In this document: one piece after another, positions 47,840 to 60,150 of the stretch
How the letters are laid out: every line of letters starts with the position of its first letter
Numbering within the stretch: position 1 is the first letter of the stretch
Source of the DNA: Antrodiella citrinella
Taxonomy: Eukaryota; Basidiomycota; Agaricomycetes; Polyporales; Steccherinaceae
Assembly: GCA_004802725.1 (NCBI GenBank)
Contig: SGPM01000002.1
Location: 127,873 to 191,872, forward strand
DNA: 64,000 nt
Direction: 5' to 3'
Translations under genes and position numbers: made by a program
The notes under the pieces: model-generated
The model's input: only the letters and a program-made list of their open reading frames with translations
Databases searched by the model: none
What the model was told of the DNA's origin: nothing

Positions 47840-50800
47840 TTAACTTACCACCCTCGAACGAGGCTTCTCAGCAGGATTTTTCATCGTCTCCTCTCGCTTC
47901 GCTGCCTCTAGTTTCTCTTCTGCCCAAATCTCGGTCTTTGTCTGCTGAACAAAGTGGTCTAGTGACGCGTCTCCCGGCGATTCTGTAATCTGCTGAAGCA
48001 CGCGAGTGATCTGGTCATAGAGCATGAGTAATGCTAACCCGATGTCAAGACCTTTTTGCACCGTACCTTCGCGTCTGACCGCCCCAATGATCGCAGCCTG
48101 TTCAGCGTCGCAACGAGAACAGATGTCTCAAGTGCAACGATAGAACGAGAATGTCTGAGAAATAGAAACAGATCGGTCACTGATGTCGAGATAGTCGATA
48201 TCAAGGCCTGAAGGCAGTACTTGATGAGTAATATGGATGTGCATCGTCAACGGGGCTGAACTCACAAGGTAGCTTTCAGCTTGCGGATCAGATTCTATTG
48301 CGACCAATACAGATTCGAAGGGTGGCCACAGTTCATTCCAGATCCTCCGTGTTAACGCGCCTTCCTTGTCCGGCGCGTTGACACTGGTCTGGAGTACGCT
48401 CACTTCCTGGATTGCGGTGGCCTTGCGACACAACAACAACCACAGCTTGATAGATGCGTAAGCCCTGCTGATCTCCGCGTGCACAACCTCCTGCGATCCG
48501 TCGTAGTTGAAATTCTGATAGACAGCCAGCGACCGATAGTACACGAACGCAAAGCCTTGGAAGTGGTCGAAAAGGATTGCCGCCGCAGCCGTAGAGTTAC
48601 TCGAGAGGGCCGCAAGCAGTACTAGATTCCAGGCTCGAACAGGCATAACTGATCTCTGTATTCAGAGCCATTAAACGAACGCACTCGCACTGGATATACG
48701 CAATAATGACTGACCGCTATCTTCGATAGTATTTGCGGTTGATCCTCAGCTATCTGCAAGACCAAATTTGCAACGGCTTGTGAAGCCGCAAATCCACTGA
48801 GAGAAGATGTCCCCTGGCCTTCCGCGTACAAATAAGCGAATCCGGCGTCCGCCAGAAGGGCAAGTCTCTCGTATGTCAGTTGAATAGGAACTTCTTTGTC
48901 TGGACCGGCCGTGAAAACCTGGAGAATTCTGTAAGTATCAAGAAAGTGTTGTGCAATGCTTCACTGACCTCCAATAAAGAGACTAGCGTAGATGACGTGA
49001 CGTGAGCCTTGTGATTCAACTTGTCCGTCACTTGTTCTAGGATGTAGGACGCGATCTGATTGAGAGCAAGGCATTGATCTGGACTTCCCGCTTTCCGATA
49101 GATCGAGGCTGTCACTTGCAGGATCCTCGTCAAACTTTCGGGAGATAAGTAGGATCGCACTAGAGCGACACGTAGAAATCCTTCCGTAAGGTTCAAGAAT
49201 TCCTGATCACTGAGTGAGAACGACTGTTACGAGTCTAACGCAATGACCCGACGTACCCGACTTTGTCCTTTGTTGTGTTGTATCAGAGTAGCAGCGAGAG
49301 AGAGTAACGGGCTTGCGTTGAATGTGTCTGCGGACCAGTCTGCCGTTCTCCTAGCGATAGTGGTGATAGAATGACCGACAACTTCCAATAGTAGTGTCAG
49401 TAAGATGAACAAGGAATCCATAAGGGCAATCCGCGTACCTTGCAGAAAGTCAGATGAGTACTGCGAATGATACGCAGTCTCAACGTATTTCCCAATGTTG
49501 TCGACGACCAATTGGAACGTTTCCACGTCGTTGTCCACGCACCGGGTCAAGACATCACGTAGGAGAAGTTCCCGAAGACGACTGTACGTTGACGAGTTTG
49601 AGAATCCCCTGGTGGGAGTTTCTCCTAAGAACTTCAGGACTTCGAAGAATTCCTTGTCGAGACGCCTCTGAGACAGGATATAAATAAGAAAGAAGGGAGG
49701 TGAGATGTGTCAATCCACTGACTTTGAACAACGCGTTGATAACTCCGCTTGAATGGAACCTAACGACTATTAGCATACCCTCCCAGCTTTGTATTGGGAT
49801 GACTTACATCATGAGATTTGTCTCCAAGAACGCCCGGGTCTGTTCAACCAAAGGGTCGTCCACGTTCTGCTCGTAGTTCAAGACTTGAAGCATCTTCGCG
49901 GTGGACTCAAGTGCATCGCTAGAATACTCATGAGACGCATTCAAATCATCCACATCAGCACTTACCATAGAAACACACCAACGATACTGGGCCAAGCTTT
50001 GATGAAGGCTTGACATACCGTCAAGCAAAGCTGACGTGACTCGTAGTTGAGTCCTGCCGGGTCAACAAGCAAATCCAGTATACGGCGCACAGCCCGTCGT
50101 AGGCTTGCCTGGAGGTGTCGTAGCGGCTTGCTATCGAAATCTTGCTTGTAAACGGCGATGACCATGGCTTTGAGAAGATTCTTCAAGGTGATGGGTGGCA
50201 GTGATTCCAAGTCCCTAGCTTGAATGAAAATCTCAAACATAAGATCCGCAAACACGCTGCCGACGAGGAGCCTGGTCGGCGTGTCGTCTTCGCTGTTTGG
50301 ACTGCCCATAGCGGAGGGAGCAATCAATAGAGGATGTGCAGAGTCGAACAGCAGCGTCAAATCACTTAGACAGGGATGTGACCAGCTCGTAATTTCCGCA
50401 AGCTTGCCTGCCTTGACGTAGAATGAATGTCCATTTGGACCGGCAGATGCGGGAGACACGTCGCGGAACCCAATTAGTGAGTATGCATGACCTTTGAGTT
50501 TTAACGCTGATGAGACATCTATCTCCAAACCATCTGCGATCATTCGGATGCTAAGTGAGACGAGAGCAGACTGGGGACTGGTTCAGGACAGACAGACAAA
50601 CAGTTCATGCCAGACACACCTGCAAAACGACGAGATCCGAATCTGCTGGAGCAAGCATACTGACTGGTCTATCAGACAAGCCATATAAAGACTACAAACC
50701 AGTTAGGCTCAAGGAATTGTTGACGATGCGTTACGACTTACAAGATGCGCCGAGGCAGGACCATCTTCGCTATCACCATTACGTTGCATGAAGTCGTTCT

Positions 50801-53800
50801 CGAGTAACGACTCCATGATTGCGTCCCACGTTAGAACTATCAGTCGTCAGTGCTTGTGCTGTAATTTACATGGTGCCCACATACCACGCCATGTAGGGAA
50901 GTGACTGCGGAGCTGAGAGAGGAAGGATACGAGCTTGACGCGGTCGGCGACAGGAATCTTGTTCAACGCTTCGCTCCAGCAGAGGGCTATAGCGTCAAAA
51001 TGAGGAGGGAGCAAAGTTTGTGTCCACGTCTCAATGGCTAGTCGTACTTCTTCCTATGGACAGCAAGTTCAAAGCTAAGAATGTAGGACAATATCAAATA
51101 GACTCACCTTATCATCCAACCACAAGGAAGAAAAGAAGAAGTAGAAGATGTCAATGACGCTGGGCCTCCATTGTCGATCCTCTACACTGAAAGCTGGGCT
51201 TGTGACATCGGTGACAATTTGGAAAAGGCGATGTGCTGTGTGTAGTCTGATTGATAAATCCATGAGCGAATATGCACTAATTAGTGTTTCTGAGGACTCA
51301 CCGAACTTCCCAATCTTCACTTGTCAAAAGTTCAGATACAAGTGTTTGGAATGGTAGAGAATCCACTACCAACAAGCGCAGTAGGAAGGAAGTCCGAATA
51401 GTGCATACTGCTGTCATATCGATCCCGTAAAACTGCCACGCACTATTCCATCGCAAAATCAGTGGATGAAAAAGCGAAGAGAGATGCCACAGACCAGGTG
51501 CATAAAGCAGACCCATTCCTCAGGATGAAGTTGTCGACTTCATATGACTCCACAAATGGTGAATCGTTGGCAAAGGCATTGAAGAATTTCGCAATGAGGC
51601 AAGACACGTTGTCCACAGCTTCTCTGACATAGTATCTCAACGCGTTCGTCAACGCTGAGTCGATGATAGTAGGGTCCAACATCTCTGAACCACGCGATTG
51701 CATCTTCCGCCTGCGTTGGGTTAGTTCCGCTTGTTCAGCAGTACGACAGAGGATGGGACATACCGCGACGGAAGATGCTCAATATCGCGTTCTTCTATCA
51801 TTCCCAGTTCAATGAGCCCAGCTCTATCACATCCAAACAGCAACAAGCATGCAGCCAATGACTGTCGAATCAACATGATGCTATGGGTATGTCAGATATG
51901 GTAAGCGATATACAAAATACGACGTACATCTCAGGAAGCCTCTGCATTTGGTGGAGATGGGTACGTATCTCCGAAGACAGCAGCGTGTGCACCGACGCTA
52001 TCACTCCTTGCAAATCTTGTCTTCCGATAGACCTCATCCAACACGACCAGAGAGTCGCTTTGACAAGTAGAGAACATGTCTCGAGGTCCGATTTGAACCG
52101 ATGTGCCAGTGATGCATATTCACGAAACAAAGAAATAGGAATTTCGACTCCAGAGGAAACAAACAAACAAAGCCAGTGAAGTCCCTTGGCGAAACCGTCT
52201 GCACTTGCCTTTGCAGTGTCCAGGAGGTCACGCAACGGATTCGCGTCTGCAAGAACAGAAAGATCCTGCATGGTCATGCGCGGGTCGACCATGGTGCTGT
52301 ACCGCTGACTGGCTTCTACTTCCTTGTTGAACAGTTTGGAAAGAGACAGAGGAGGCTGGGAGGGCGGAGAGTCGACAAATACAGTTATAAACAGGTATCA
52401 GTACTGACCTTGTCATGACTATCCAGAATGTATGCTCGTTGAAGCCATTTCCTGTAGATATCCTCAAATGCCGTGAAAACGACCGACGCTTGACAAATCT
52501 TCATGATCAACTTCAAAATCTTGTCACTGGCAGCAGCGCGCAGGCTCTGCTCATGGTCAGCGCTTCGGTCTCAGCAGTCGATAGAAGAAATACAGACCTT
52601 GTAGTCATCTTCAGATATACCTATGAGCGTATAATCATCGGTATAACCTCCTTCGGCATGCTCAGCTGTCAAATCATATAACAAGACTGCGTATGCATTG
52701 ACGTCCTTGTCATGGAATGCCAGTAACCACGGTGAGACATAACGCCGCGCCAATGCCCGCCTGGCAGCAACATAGTCACCACCATTGCTTGAAGCGTTCG
52801 CTGCGATAGGTCGAGAGTTAGAGTTTGGCCACGGTGGATTGTCTATCCCTATTCGCACGCCGGGAAGGGTCCGGCCTCGTGCAACAAAGTCACGAAGGAT
52901 GGTAGCCAAATTGTCGTCCTGAAAAGGTTAACGGATGTATGAGACAAGCAGTGCCGAAATTATCTTTGGCACACACCTCAGAAAATATCCACAACAGCAA
53001 TGCTTTGGTCAATCGACGGAAAGTGTAATCTGACAACATCCCATCAGGCCAGAACCTCTTGGTGAGGAGCAAGAATCCGATCTCGTTGATGGACAGATCG
53101 AGGTCCTGCAAGCAAGCTTCAATTGCAGCAACGAGAGTCTCGATATCGGCTGAGACATCGAATCCCAGAGGTAGCGGGAAACAACACAGTTGCTCTTTGG
53201 GATCTTGGGCATTATCGAAGAGTTCTTCGCCATGCCCTACTGGCTGTAACAAACCAAGATGCTGCAGGTGATTCAGGAAATGTCGTGCAACAGCGTCCGA
53301 TATGACTCCAAACGCATCGCCGAGCTGGTCACGTAGATGAGCGAGAGGTACAATCTCATATGGGTGTTGAGAGTCGTTGGTAGATTCATCGAGCAGTTCT
53401 GGATGACCAGCACTGAGAAGATCCGAGGACGAACTGGTGGGCATGGTAGTAATGGGTGGCAGTTTGAGGACACTAGCAATATAGGCCAGGCTGCTCGTAT
53501 CAAAGCACATGTATTCGTCGGCCTTGGTCCTGTTCTCAGCAAGATAGTCTGAAAGGGCTTCAGACACAGTCAACGCGTTTGAGGCTAGTAGCGCTTCGCA
53601 CAGCGCGACCAGGTAGTGAAGCTCGAACTCTGCAAAATCGCCATGGCCGGTCGGGGTGTTGTCGTTATGTATAACGATAGATCCCAAGGCGACTCCGTTA
53701 TTCACGATTTGTAGCTGCGTCCATAGAACGGCATGGATGATGGCGATCTCCTCGTGTGTCTTCTGCCGAAGCTCGGATTCCGTGAACATTATATCCCGGT

Positions 53801-56008
53801 AATGATTCGCGAAAGATTTGCGCATCGCAGACCATTCAACAAAGATGTGAGTCGAATCGATCGGGGTAGAGCGACATCGTCCAAGGGTGGTAGACGGAGT
53901 ATTTTGTAGACAAGAGGAATGTGCAAAATGTTTGCAATTTCCGCACCTGAACCCCTGCTTTACGCAACCCCATAGGGGTCGACGACATATAAAGCAAAGG
54001 GTGAGGCCGAAGATGTTCACCGAGCGGAAAACATGCTGTGCTTTGCGCATCGATCCTCCGCCTCTGTCGTGAGCCACGGGCAGCGTATAGCAAAAGCGGT
54101 GAAGAGCGACTTTCTGTATATCTGTGTCGTATACGATAGCGTACTGAGCTAGAAAGCTTCCGTCCGGATAGTCGTAGCAGTCGAAATGAATCGCGCACAT
54201 GCATGACGAACACCACAGTCCAAACCCTTCAATGGATTGCGAGCAGACTCGGCACTCGTTGCGAGTGGCACCTTCGTAGAGTAAGGGGCCTGGATCGGGA
54301 CGAAAACGCCACGGCACGAATTGATGGGCATAAGGATGGGGATGTTCGTGATAGAAGGTCTGGCGAGTAACACTTGTTCCACGTTCTGGAATACGTGCAA
54401 CGGTCTCCACATAGCTCGTACTAGGGAACGGTTTGGTGATCATGATGTGACCGATAGCCTTAGACCAACAGGTCATCAGGAGGCTGATCGCAGTGTACCG
54501 TGCACCTGGAGGGTGATATGCAATGACAGCTAGTAAATCCAGGTAGACATCTGGTTTGCGCGTTATCAAGCGATCGAGGAATAAGTGGAGCCGATATATT
54601 GTCGGAAGATTGGTGGAGAAGAAATCGACCGTTTCCACAATAGCGGCAAGGAGAGGAGGTAGTAGAGCAGATAGGTAATATACAGCAGGGTCTTGTTCGG
54701 GGGCGTTGCTAGATTGGAGTGCCCGTTCCAAGGGTGCCCTAGATGAGGACCATCGGTTCCATTTCCCGTGAGATGTTGGGGACCTGACGTCGTCATTTGC
54801 TGCGTCTACCTGAATCGAAACCACAGGATTTTCCACGTGATGGGGAGAATCTTCAAAGGATGTATCTGGAACGCTATCAGTTGACATTCCGACAGTACAG
54901 AACTAACAAGTACCTGGTGCGGGTAATGTCTCAGTGCGCTTCTGTACACGACCCAGACGTTCTAGCATTCCACCTGAGACACTTTCGTCGAAAAATGCCA
55001 AAAGACGTGCATGCATATTGGGCTTGAAAGTATGAAACGCATATATCATGGCATATCCGATTCTGGACACCACGTCGGGGCTGTCTTGATGCGAATGGAT
55101 TAGATACTGCGCAACATCCAACGTGACGGTCTGCAAAGCATTCGGTGGTCTCATTGGTCTGGGTGAGGCAACCTGAAATCGGCAATCTTCCATGACTACA
55201 GAGGATAGAACCGAAATGCATTGTGACAGTAGTTGAGGTGCTTCCACGGGGCCTGCCCGCGATGGGGACGCGGAGCGCGACCGAGACCGTCGACGGCTAG
55301 GTTGCATACTCCGTCTTCGAAGAAATGACGTGGGACGGGATGCAGAGTCTCGTTTGAGATTAGTGTTCGCGCCAGCTCCTTCGCTTGCGAACAGAACATT
55401 TGAGTCAAGCGAGTTCGACATTGTAATTGAGCTCACCTATCAGACATGTCAGAAAATAAATTCCATCCCTGGGCAGACGAGACGATGAAAACGTCCTTGA
55501 GCTGACTCATTAGGTCAAACGTCGCATCCGTATAGAACTCAGCCTCTTCTCTGAACGTCTCATCGTCTTCTTCATCAGACGTGCTGGGTCTTGGTCCTCC
55601 GGAGGAATCCTTGTTCGATACCGCACTTTTCACGGATTTGACTACGGAGCCAATACCTATCCCACCCTTCCGCTGCCCATCAGAACCTCCGGCCTTGGAT
55701 GGTACGTCTCGACGGTGCAGTTGGTCCAGCAAGAGGGCCAATAGCTTTCGAGACTCATTCTTCCCTTTGTCAGAACCTTGCTTAGCCACTACGGCTGCAA
55801 GCTTCTGGGTTGTATATTTCTCGGGGTGGGCAGAAGAGGGTATCCGCAGCGAAGGCAGAACGCCATGCGAGAAGCTGACTGCGCGTTCCCGAGCGCTTGA
55901 ACCGACTAGACCAGCAGAGAAACGGGTATCCGGAGGAGGAGGTGCAGGATCATCTTCACCGAATGTTTTGTTAGTGTTTATGCGCAATGTGAGCGGTGGG
56001 TTGGGCAT
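47840..56008 (-). CDS. Very large uncharacterised protein with a Cys/His-rich (C1/PHD-like) zinc-binding segment
   Basis: I do not recognise a named family. One continuous model of roughly 2,100 residues runs from MPNPPLTLRINTNKTFGED (start 56008) to the stop at 47840. Order: a Pro/Ser-rich N-terminus with NESRKLLALLLDQLHRRD; an Arg/Ser-rich stretch (RRRSRSRSASPSR, about 55.25 kb); a helical region (AVYYLSALLPPLLAAIVETVD). The zinc segment at about 54.25-53.9 kb has CRVCSQSIEGFGLWCSSC with HFDCYDY and then CFICRRPLWGCVKQGFRCGNCKHFAHSSCL, a C-X2-C...C-X2-C-X4-H-X2-C arrangement typical of C1-like domains. About 5.5 kb of mostly helical, HEAT/ARM-like sequence follows to a charged tail. Checked junctions (55436-55377, 54939-54892) keep the frame. 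Two fused genes cannot be excluded. It is divergent from the DUF4211 gene and convergent with DPM2. Confidence 0.72.
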
Positions 56009-56390
56009 GCTTGAGGCAATGACTCGGATGCACTGCCAGTTATATGATTTGACGTGGACGAGGGTGAAGAAAGATAAGCATACACGTCGATGAGCTTGTA
56101 AATTTGTTACAGGGACCTCAAACAGTCAGATCAACTGGGATATTCGTGAAGGACATGAACAGAGCCCAGGGGGTGGTGGAAGGTCGTAAGTACTACGACA
56201 TTTGATCCAGCGACGCGCTCTTTGGCGCGCACAATTACAGGGCGCTTATAAGACGCGACCACGTGCTCAAGAGCGCTAATTTGGACCTAGCACTTTCCGC
56301 CGCCTACTCTCATTCTCGAAGCTACGCAGTGCGCACCCACCTTCATCTTCCATCTCTGCGTGGCCTCGTAGCAAGGTCTCACCATCCAAC
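56009..56390. promoter_or_regulatory. Divergent promoter between the large zinc protein and the DUF4211 gene
   Basis: 382 bases separate two start codons that point apart. No gene or clear motif is recognised within it. Confidence 0.45.
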
Positions 56391-58234
56391 ATGCCCAAGA
56401 AATTGAAAGCATCCACTCAAACATCGCTGCACGATTTCTTGCACACGCCGTCTGCAAACTCTTCTCCTGTGCAGCCACCTTCAAGCTCCCGTTCGCGTAT
56501 AGGCGTTCCCGTTCGCAAACAGAAGAAGTCTCGTGAAACTCGTGCGGTGGAGTCTGATGTGGAAAGCGCGGGTGTACGAAGTCTAGAAAGCGGTAGCGAT
56601 GTCGGTGCTATAGCTTTCGAGCCCGAGGTCATCGAACTCAGTGATTCCGACGAGGAGGCCAAGAGTTCGCCTCGTAGGCCACGTACGACACGCCGAATTC
56701 GCTCAAAACGAGAAAAAAGCGTCAACAGTGATGAAGTTGTGTCGGAGAGCCCTTCCGAGGAACCTGTTGGGATTCCAGTTTGGAAGGGCAAAGCGAGGGC
56801 TGGGAAGCGAAAGCACACGATTGAGGACTCGGATGCTGAAGAAGAAGATGTACGTCCAAAGCATCGCAAGTTGATCAAAGGGGAGCGACCATTTACTCCT
56901 GAGGCGGATGATCTCATGGAAGAGCTTGACGAAGATAGTCAGTGTTGTGCAGCGTGCTCGTCTGGGCATTCACCTAACATTGTGATGCAGAGATACTAGA
57001 CACTCGATTAAGAGTCCGCGACAAGAAATCTTCTTACCTGAAGAATTTGGAACGAATGAAACGTGTGTATAAGCTTCATGTGCTCACTCTATCCTCTGAA
57101 CATTTCTCTCAGGTAAGAAGCGAGGCGAGAAGGTATCAGAAAGCGAAGAGGACGATGAAGGGGACAGCGATGATGAGCTGCCTGTCAAGCCCTTCAAACA
57201 CGCACGTCCAGGTGCTATTTTGAACGATCAGTCGCTGTCCGAGTCTGCAGACGACGAGGACGAGGACAATACGTTCATCATTCAAGACGATAATGCACCA
57301 CTCGATCTACCGACGGAGTTCAGCATGAGCACGTATCAGGACCTCACGCACCATTTCAAAGTTATATGCCAGCTATTCATTCATCTAGCTGTACAAGAGA
57401 AGGACGACCGAGCGGACTTCATGGAGCAATTGAGCAAAGGCGTGTGCTGCATACTTGATTTCTCCGACATTGACTAAAGCTATATAGACCAATATTTTTC
57501 GGTGCCTCTACAGATAGCTCGCCGGAAGATCGACGGCACCAGAGATTCGATCGTTACCTCTTCTATATGGCGGACTGACTACAAGAAACCGCTGCAGATG
57601 TATCCTGTCTTTGAGGTGGATCATATGCAATTCTCGGTACCATCTTGCGACGCCTGTCGACTTGGTGGCCGCATATCGACGTTGACAGGAAGGCTCAGTG
57701 GAGAACCCTACGACAAACAGACATATGAGGTAAAGTGATATTCGAGTGTTCATATTCTGCCAGCTACTCATCACAACAACTTCTACGCAGGCCATAAGTA
57801 CTCAGGACTCAACAGATTCGGACGAAGACGAACCGTCTGTCAGCCCCAAGAAGGAGTTTCATCTGGGCCGTTTCTGTGCTAGGAGAACGCGTGTGTTCCA
57901 CGAATTCACACATTGGGAGGTATGTTACGCTTTGGGTATCTCTTGAGACCGAATTCATACTGATTATGTGCAGTATAACCTGTTTCATGCTCTCGAACGA
58001 GAGGTCGACGATCTGCGAAGCCGACTCTCCAAGAAATCCGGCACGCGCATTTACGTCCCGATAGCTTATGCTGGTGGCATGCAGCCCCCGCAGAGTTTGA
58101 AGGATGCAGACGAAGTAGTGGCTTGGCTGGACAGCCGACACATCATAGCAAAGGAGGTTCAACGGCTGAAACAAATGATGGAGAGTGCAACAAACTTGGA
58201 GGTGGCATCCAAGCGAGGGGAAGATGATGACTGA
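56391..58234 (+). CDS. DUF4211-domain nuclear protein
   Basis: DUF4211 proteins are conserved fungal nuclear proteins of unclear role. The start MPKKLKASTQTSLHDFLHTP contains a QTSLHDFL motif resembling a PIP-box-like peptide, followed by a long acidic/basic Ser-rich region. The domain begins after an acidic stretch at DNTFIIQDDNAPLDLPTEFS and continues with HHFKVICQLFIHLAV, RRKIDGTRDSIVTSSIWR, a Cys pair in PSCDACRLGG, LTGRLSGEPYDKQTYE, KKEFHLGRFCARRTRVFHEFTHW and YNLFHALEREVDDLRSRL. It ends with EVASKRGEDDD at the TGA 58232-58234. The intron near 57440-57487 either uses a GC donor or is only ~36 nt long; both keep the frame. Confidence 0.88.
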
Positions 58235-58494
58235 GATGCATTTGCCCCAATGACACTATGCCCTGGCCGACTTTGATCGTTCTGCTTCATTGATTCGCCA
58301 GCGTTGTCGTCGCTGTGCCATAGGTGTCTGTACTACCGTGACTGTTATTATATAATGCACTTTATGTCATACCCTTCAGCGCCAAATTGCGCTTTGAACC
58401 CAACCTCGACGACCAGCTGCCAGTGCAAGTGCCATAGCGCATCAACCGACAAGTCTATTCAACATTTGGTCAGAACTTGTGCACGTTTGACAAT

Positions 58495-59328
58495 ATGTCT
58501 TACTACCCTCACAACAGCACTGGATCTACCTATCCTTATGGTGCATATACGTCTGCAGGTTATGCTCAGACTCCAGGTGCATACCCCACGACAGCCTACC
58601 AGACTGGATACCCGACCGCTGGATACACATCAGCATGGCCATACTCCTATGGCTATTTCCCGCCACAGCAAGCCCATCAGCAGCAGCCTACTGCACCAAC
58701 TCCGAGGCCCGCTCCTACCCCAGCTACTTCCGCCCCTCCCGCACCCACTACCGCCACCGCTACAGCCACACACGTACCTGCACCAGTCACAGCTGCACCC
58801 CAAAGACCCGTAGCGACAACGTCCACGTTTTCTGCGTATGCGCCATCCATCGCGCGTGATACTGTAGGGGCAGGTAGCACATCTCGGAGCTTTAGGAAGC
58901 AGGCGTCACACCGTGGTTTGTTTACAAAAGAACGTGAGCATCAACTCTTTTTTGGTCTTATCCTCGCTCCTTACATTACTCGTCTGATAGTGCGGAATCT
59001 CATGTACGGGTTTGGGGATGATCGGAATCCCAGTCATGATTCGGTAAATGTACTGGAAGAGATACTGGTGGAGTACATTGTAGACGTAGTGAGCATATCC
59101 TCTTCTGCATCCTCTCTACAACCTCTGACCTCGGCGTATCAGTGTCAGACGGCGCTCGCGCCAGGAAAGAAGGCGAGGCTCTCGATCGAAGAGTTGCGGA
59201 GAGCACTTTCGAGACCTGCGGATGCGAAGAAGCTTGCAAGAATGGAGGAGCTGCTCTTCATGCAAGAAGATATCAAGCGTGCTCGCGCACAGTTTGAGGA
59301 CTCTGACATGAATGCACCAGGTTCATGA
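58495..59328 (+). CDS. TAF13: TAF13, TFIID histone-fold subunit, with a long Tyr/Pro/Thr-rich N-terminal extension
   Basis: TAF13 pairs with TAF11 through a histone fold and contacts TBP in TFIID. Three exons (58495-58933, 58991-59088, 59143-59328) encode about 240 residues. The first ~140 residues are low complexity: repeated Tyr-Pro/Gly-Tyr-Thr blocks, then Pro/Ala/Thr. The fold begins HRGLFTKELRNLMYGFGDD, continues SVNVLEEILVEYIVDVCQTAL and KKARLSIEELRRALSRPADAKKLARMEELLFM, and ends in a charged tail. The GFGDD and VLEEI..EYI motifs are diagnostic. Typical TAF13 is only 110-130 residues, so the extension doubles it. Confidence 0.93.
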   Translation: MSYYPHNSTGSTYPYGAYTSAGYAQTPGAYPTTAYQTGYPTAGYTSAWPYSYGYFPPQQAHQQQPTAPTPRPAPTPATSAPPAPTTATATATHVPAPVTAAPQRPVATTSTFSAYAPSIARDTVGAGSTSRSFRKQASHRGLFTKEREHQLFFGLILAPYITRLIVRNLMYGFGDDRNPSHDSVNVLEEILVEYIVDVVSISSSASSLQPLTSAYQCQTALAPGKKARLSIEELRRALSRPADAKKLARMEELLFMQEDIKRARAQFEDSDMNAPGS

Positions 59329-59461
59329 GTTGCTTGACTGGTGGACTGGTTTCTCGGTACCTACTCTTGTAACGATGTCTGCGTATGCATCATGGCCTGG
59401 TTGGACTATGATTTGGTGTCAGGAGTGATTATTAAAATCTATAAAATTGTAGCATCTTACC

Positions 59462-60150
59462 TTATTCGTCCATGGCATCCGCTTCACCTTCCGCGTCCGC
59501 GTCATCTTCGTCGTTGCTCGTCTCATTGTCGCCCCTTGTCTGTGCTCGAAGCGCAGCACCTGTAGAACGGAAATAAATCGCGGAAGGAATGGAAACTGAA
59601 AACTTGAATCCTTACCACCACTTTGACCGAGCGGTTTGGCATATTGTTTGAGCCATTCTTCAGACTCCCAAACTGCCAGGATGTGAGTGGATGAAGTGTG
59701 GGGCGTTTACAACAACAACGTACTAGCTTTGCTGCCCTGGATACCCTGGAGAGGCGTCTTCATGGGACGAGCCAAGTTGACTCGTATGACTTTTCCTCGA
59801 AGCTCATTCAAATCCATGTTGTCAATGGCGTCTTGTGCATCTCCAGAGGAAGCAAAGGTCACAAAACCAAAGCCTTTGTGTTTGGATTCTACAAGCAATG
59901 ATATTACAGTTCCAAAGCAGAATTTACACCTTTACTCACCAGTCTGCTGCGACGGGTTCGTGGATGCTGGTGGAATTTGGACCTCGATGATATCACCTGG
60001 TTAGTGAGATTAGCCCGGAGGAATGAGTATCCTATAAAAGTGGTCGAACTCACCAAACGCAGAAAATGTTTCCACAAGTGCACCCTCGTCTACATCGTCA
60101 CTTATTCCGCCGACGAAGATGGTCTTCTTTGTCCTCGTTCCCTGCTCCAT
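59462..60150 (-). CDS. Single-RRM protein resembling the RRM part of cyclophilin E
   Basis: I start it at MEQGTRTKKTIFVGG (60150); the frame is open further upstream, so an earlier ATG is possible. The RRM has RNP2 (TIFVGGI) and RNP1 (HKGFGFVTF) and the segment AIDNMDLNELRGKVIRVNLARPMK. This is followed by a WESEEWLKQYAK patch. In animal cyclophilin E (PPIE) the RRM is followed by a near-identical linker (VNLAKPM, then WSDDDWLKKF) and a peptidyl-prolyl isomerase domain. Here the protein instead ends in an acidic tail (NETSNDEDDADAEGEADAMDE, stop 59462-59464) with no isomerase domain. Introns lie at about 60047 and 59939, with others near 59700 and 59600. It may act in spliceosome-associated functions by analogy; that is inference. 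Confidence 0.85.
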
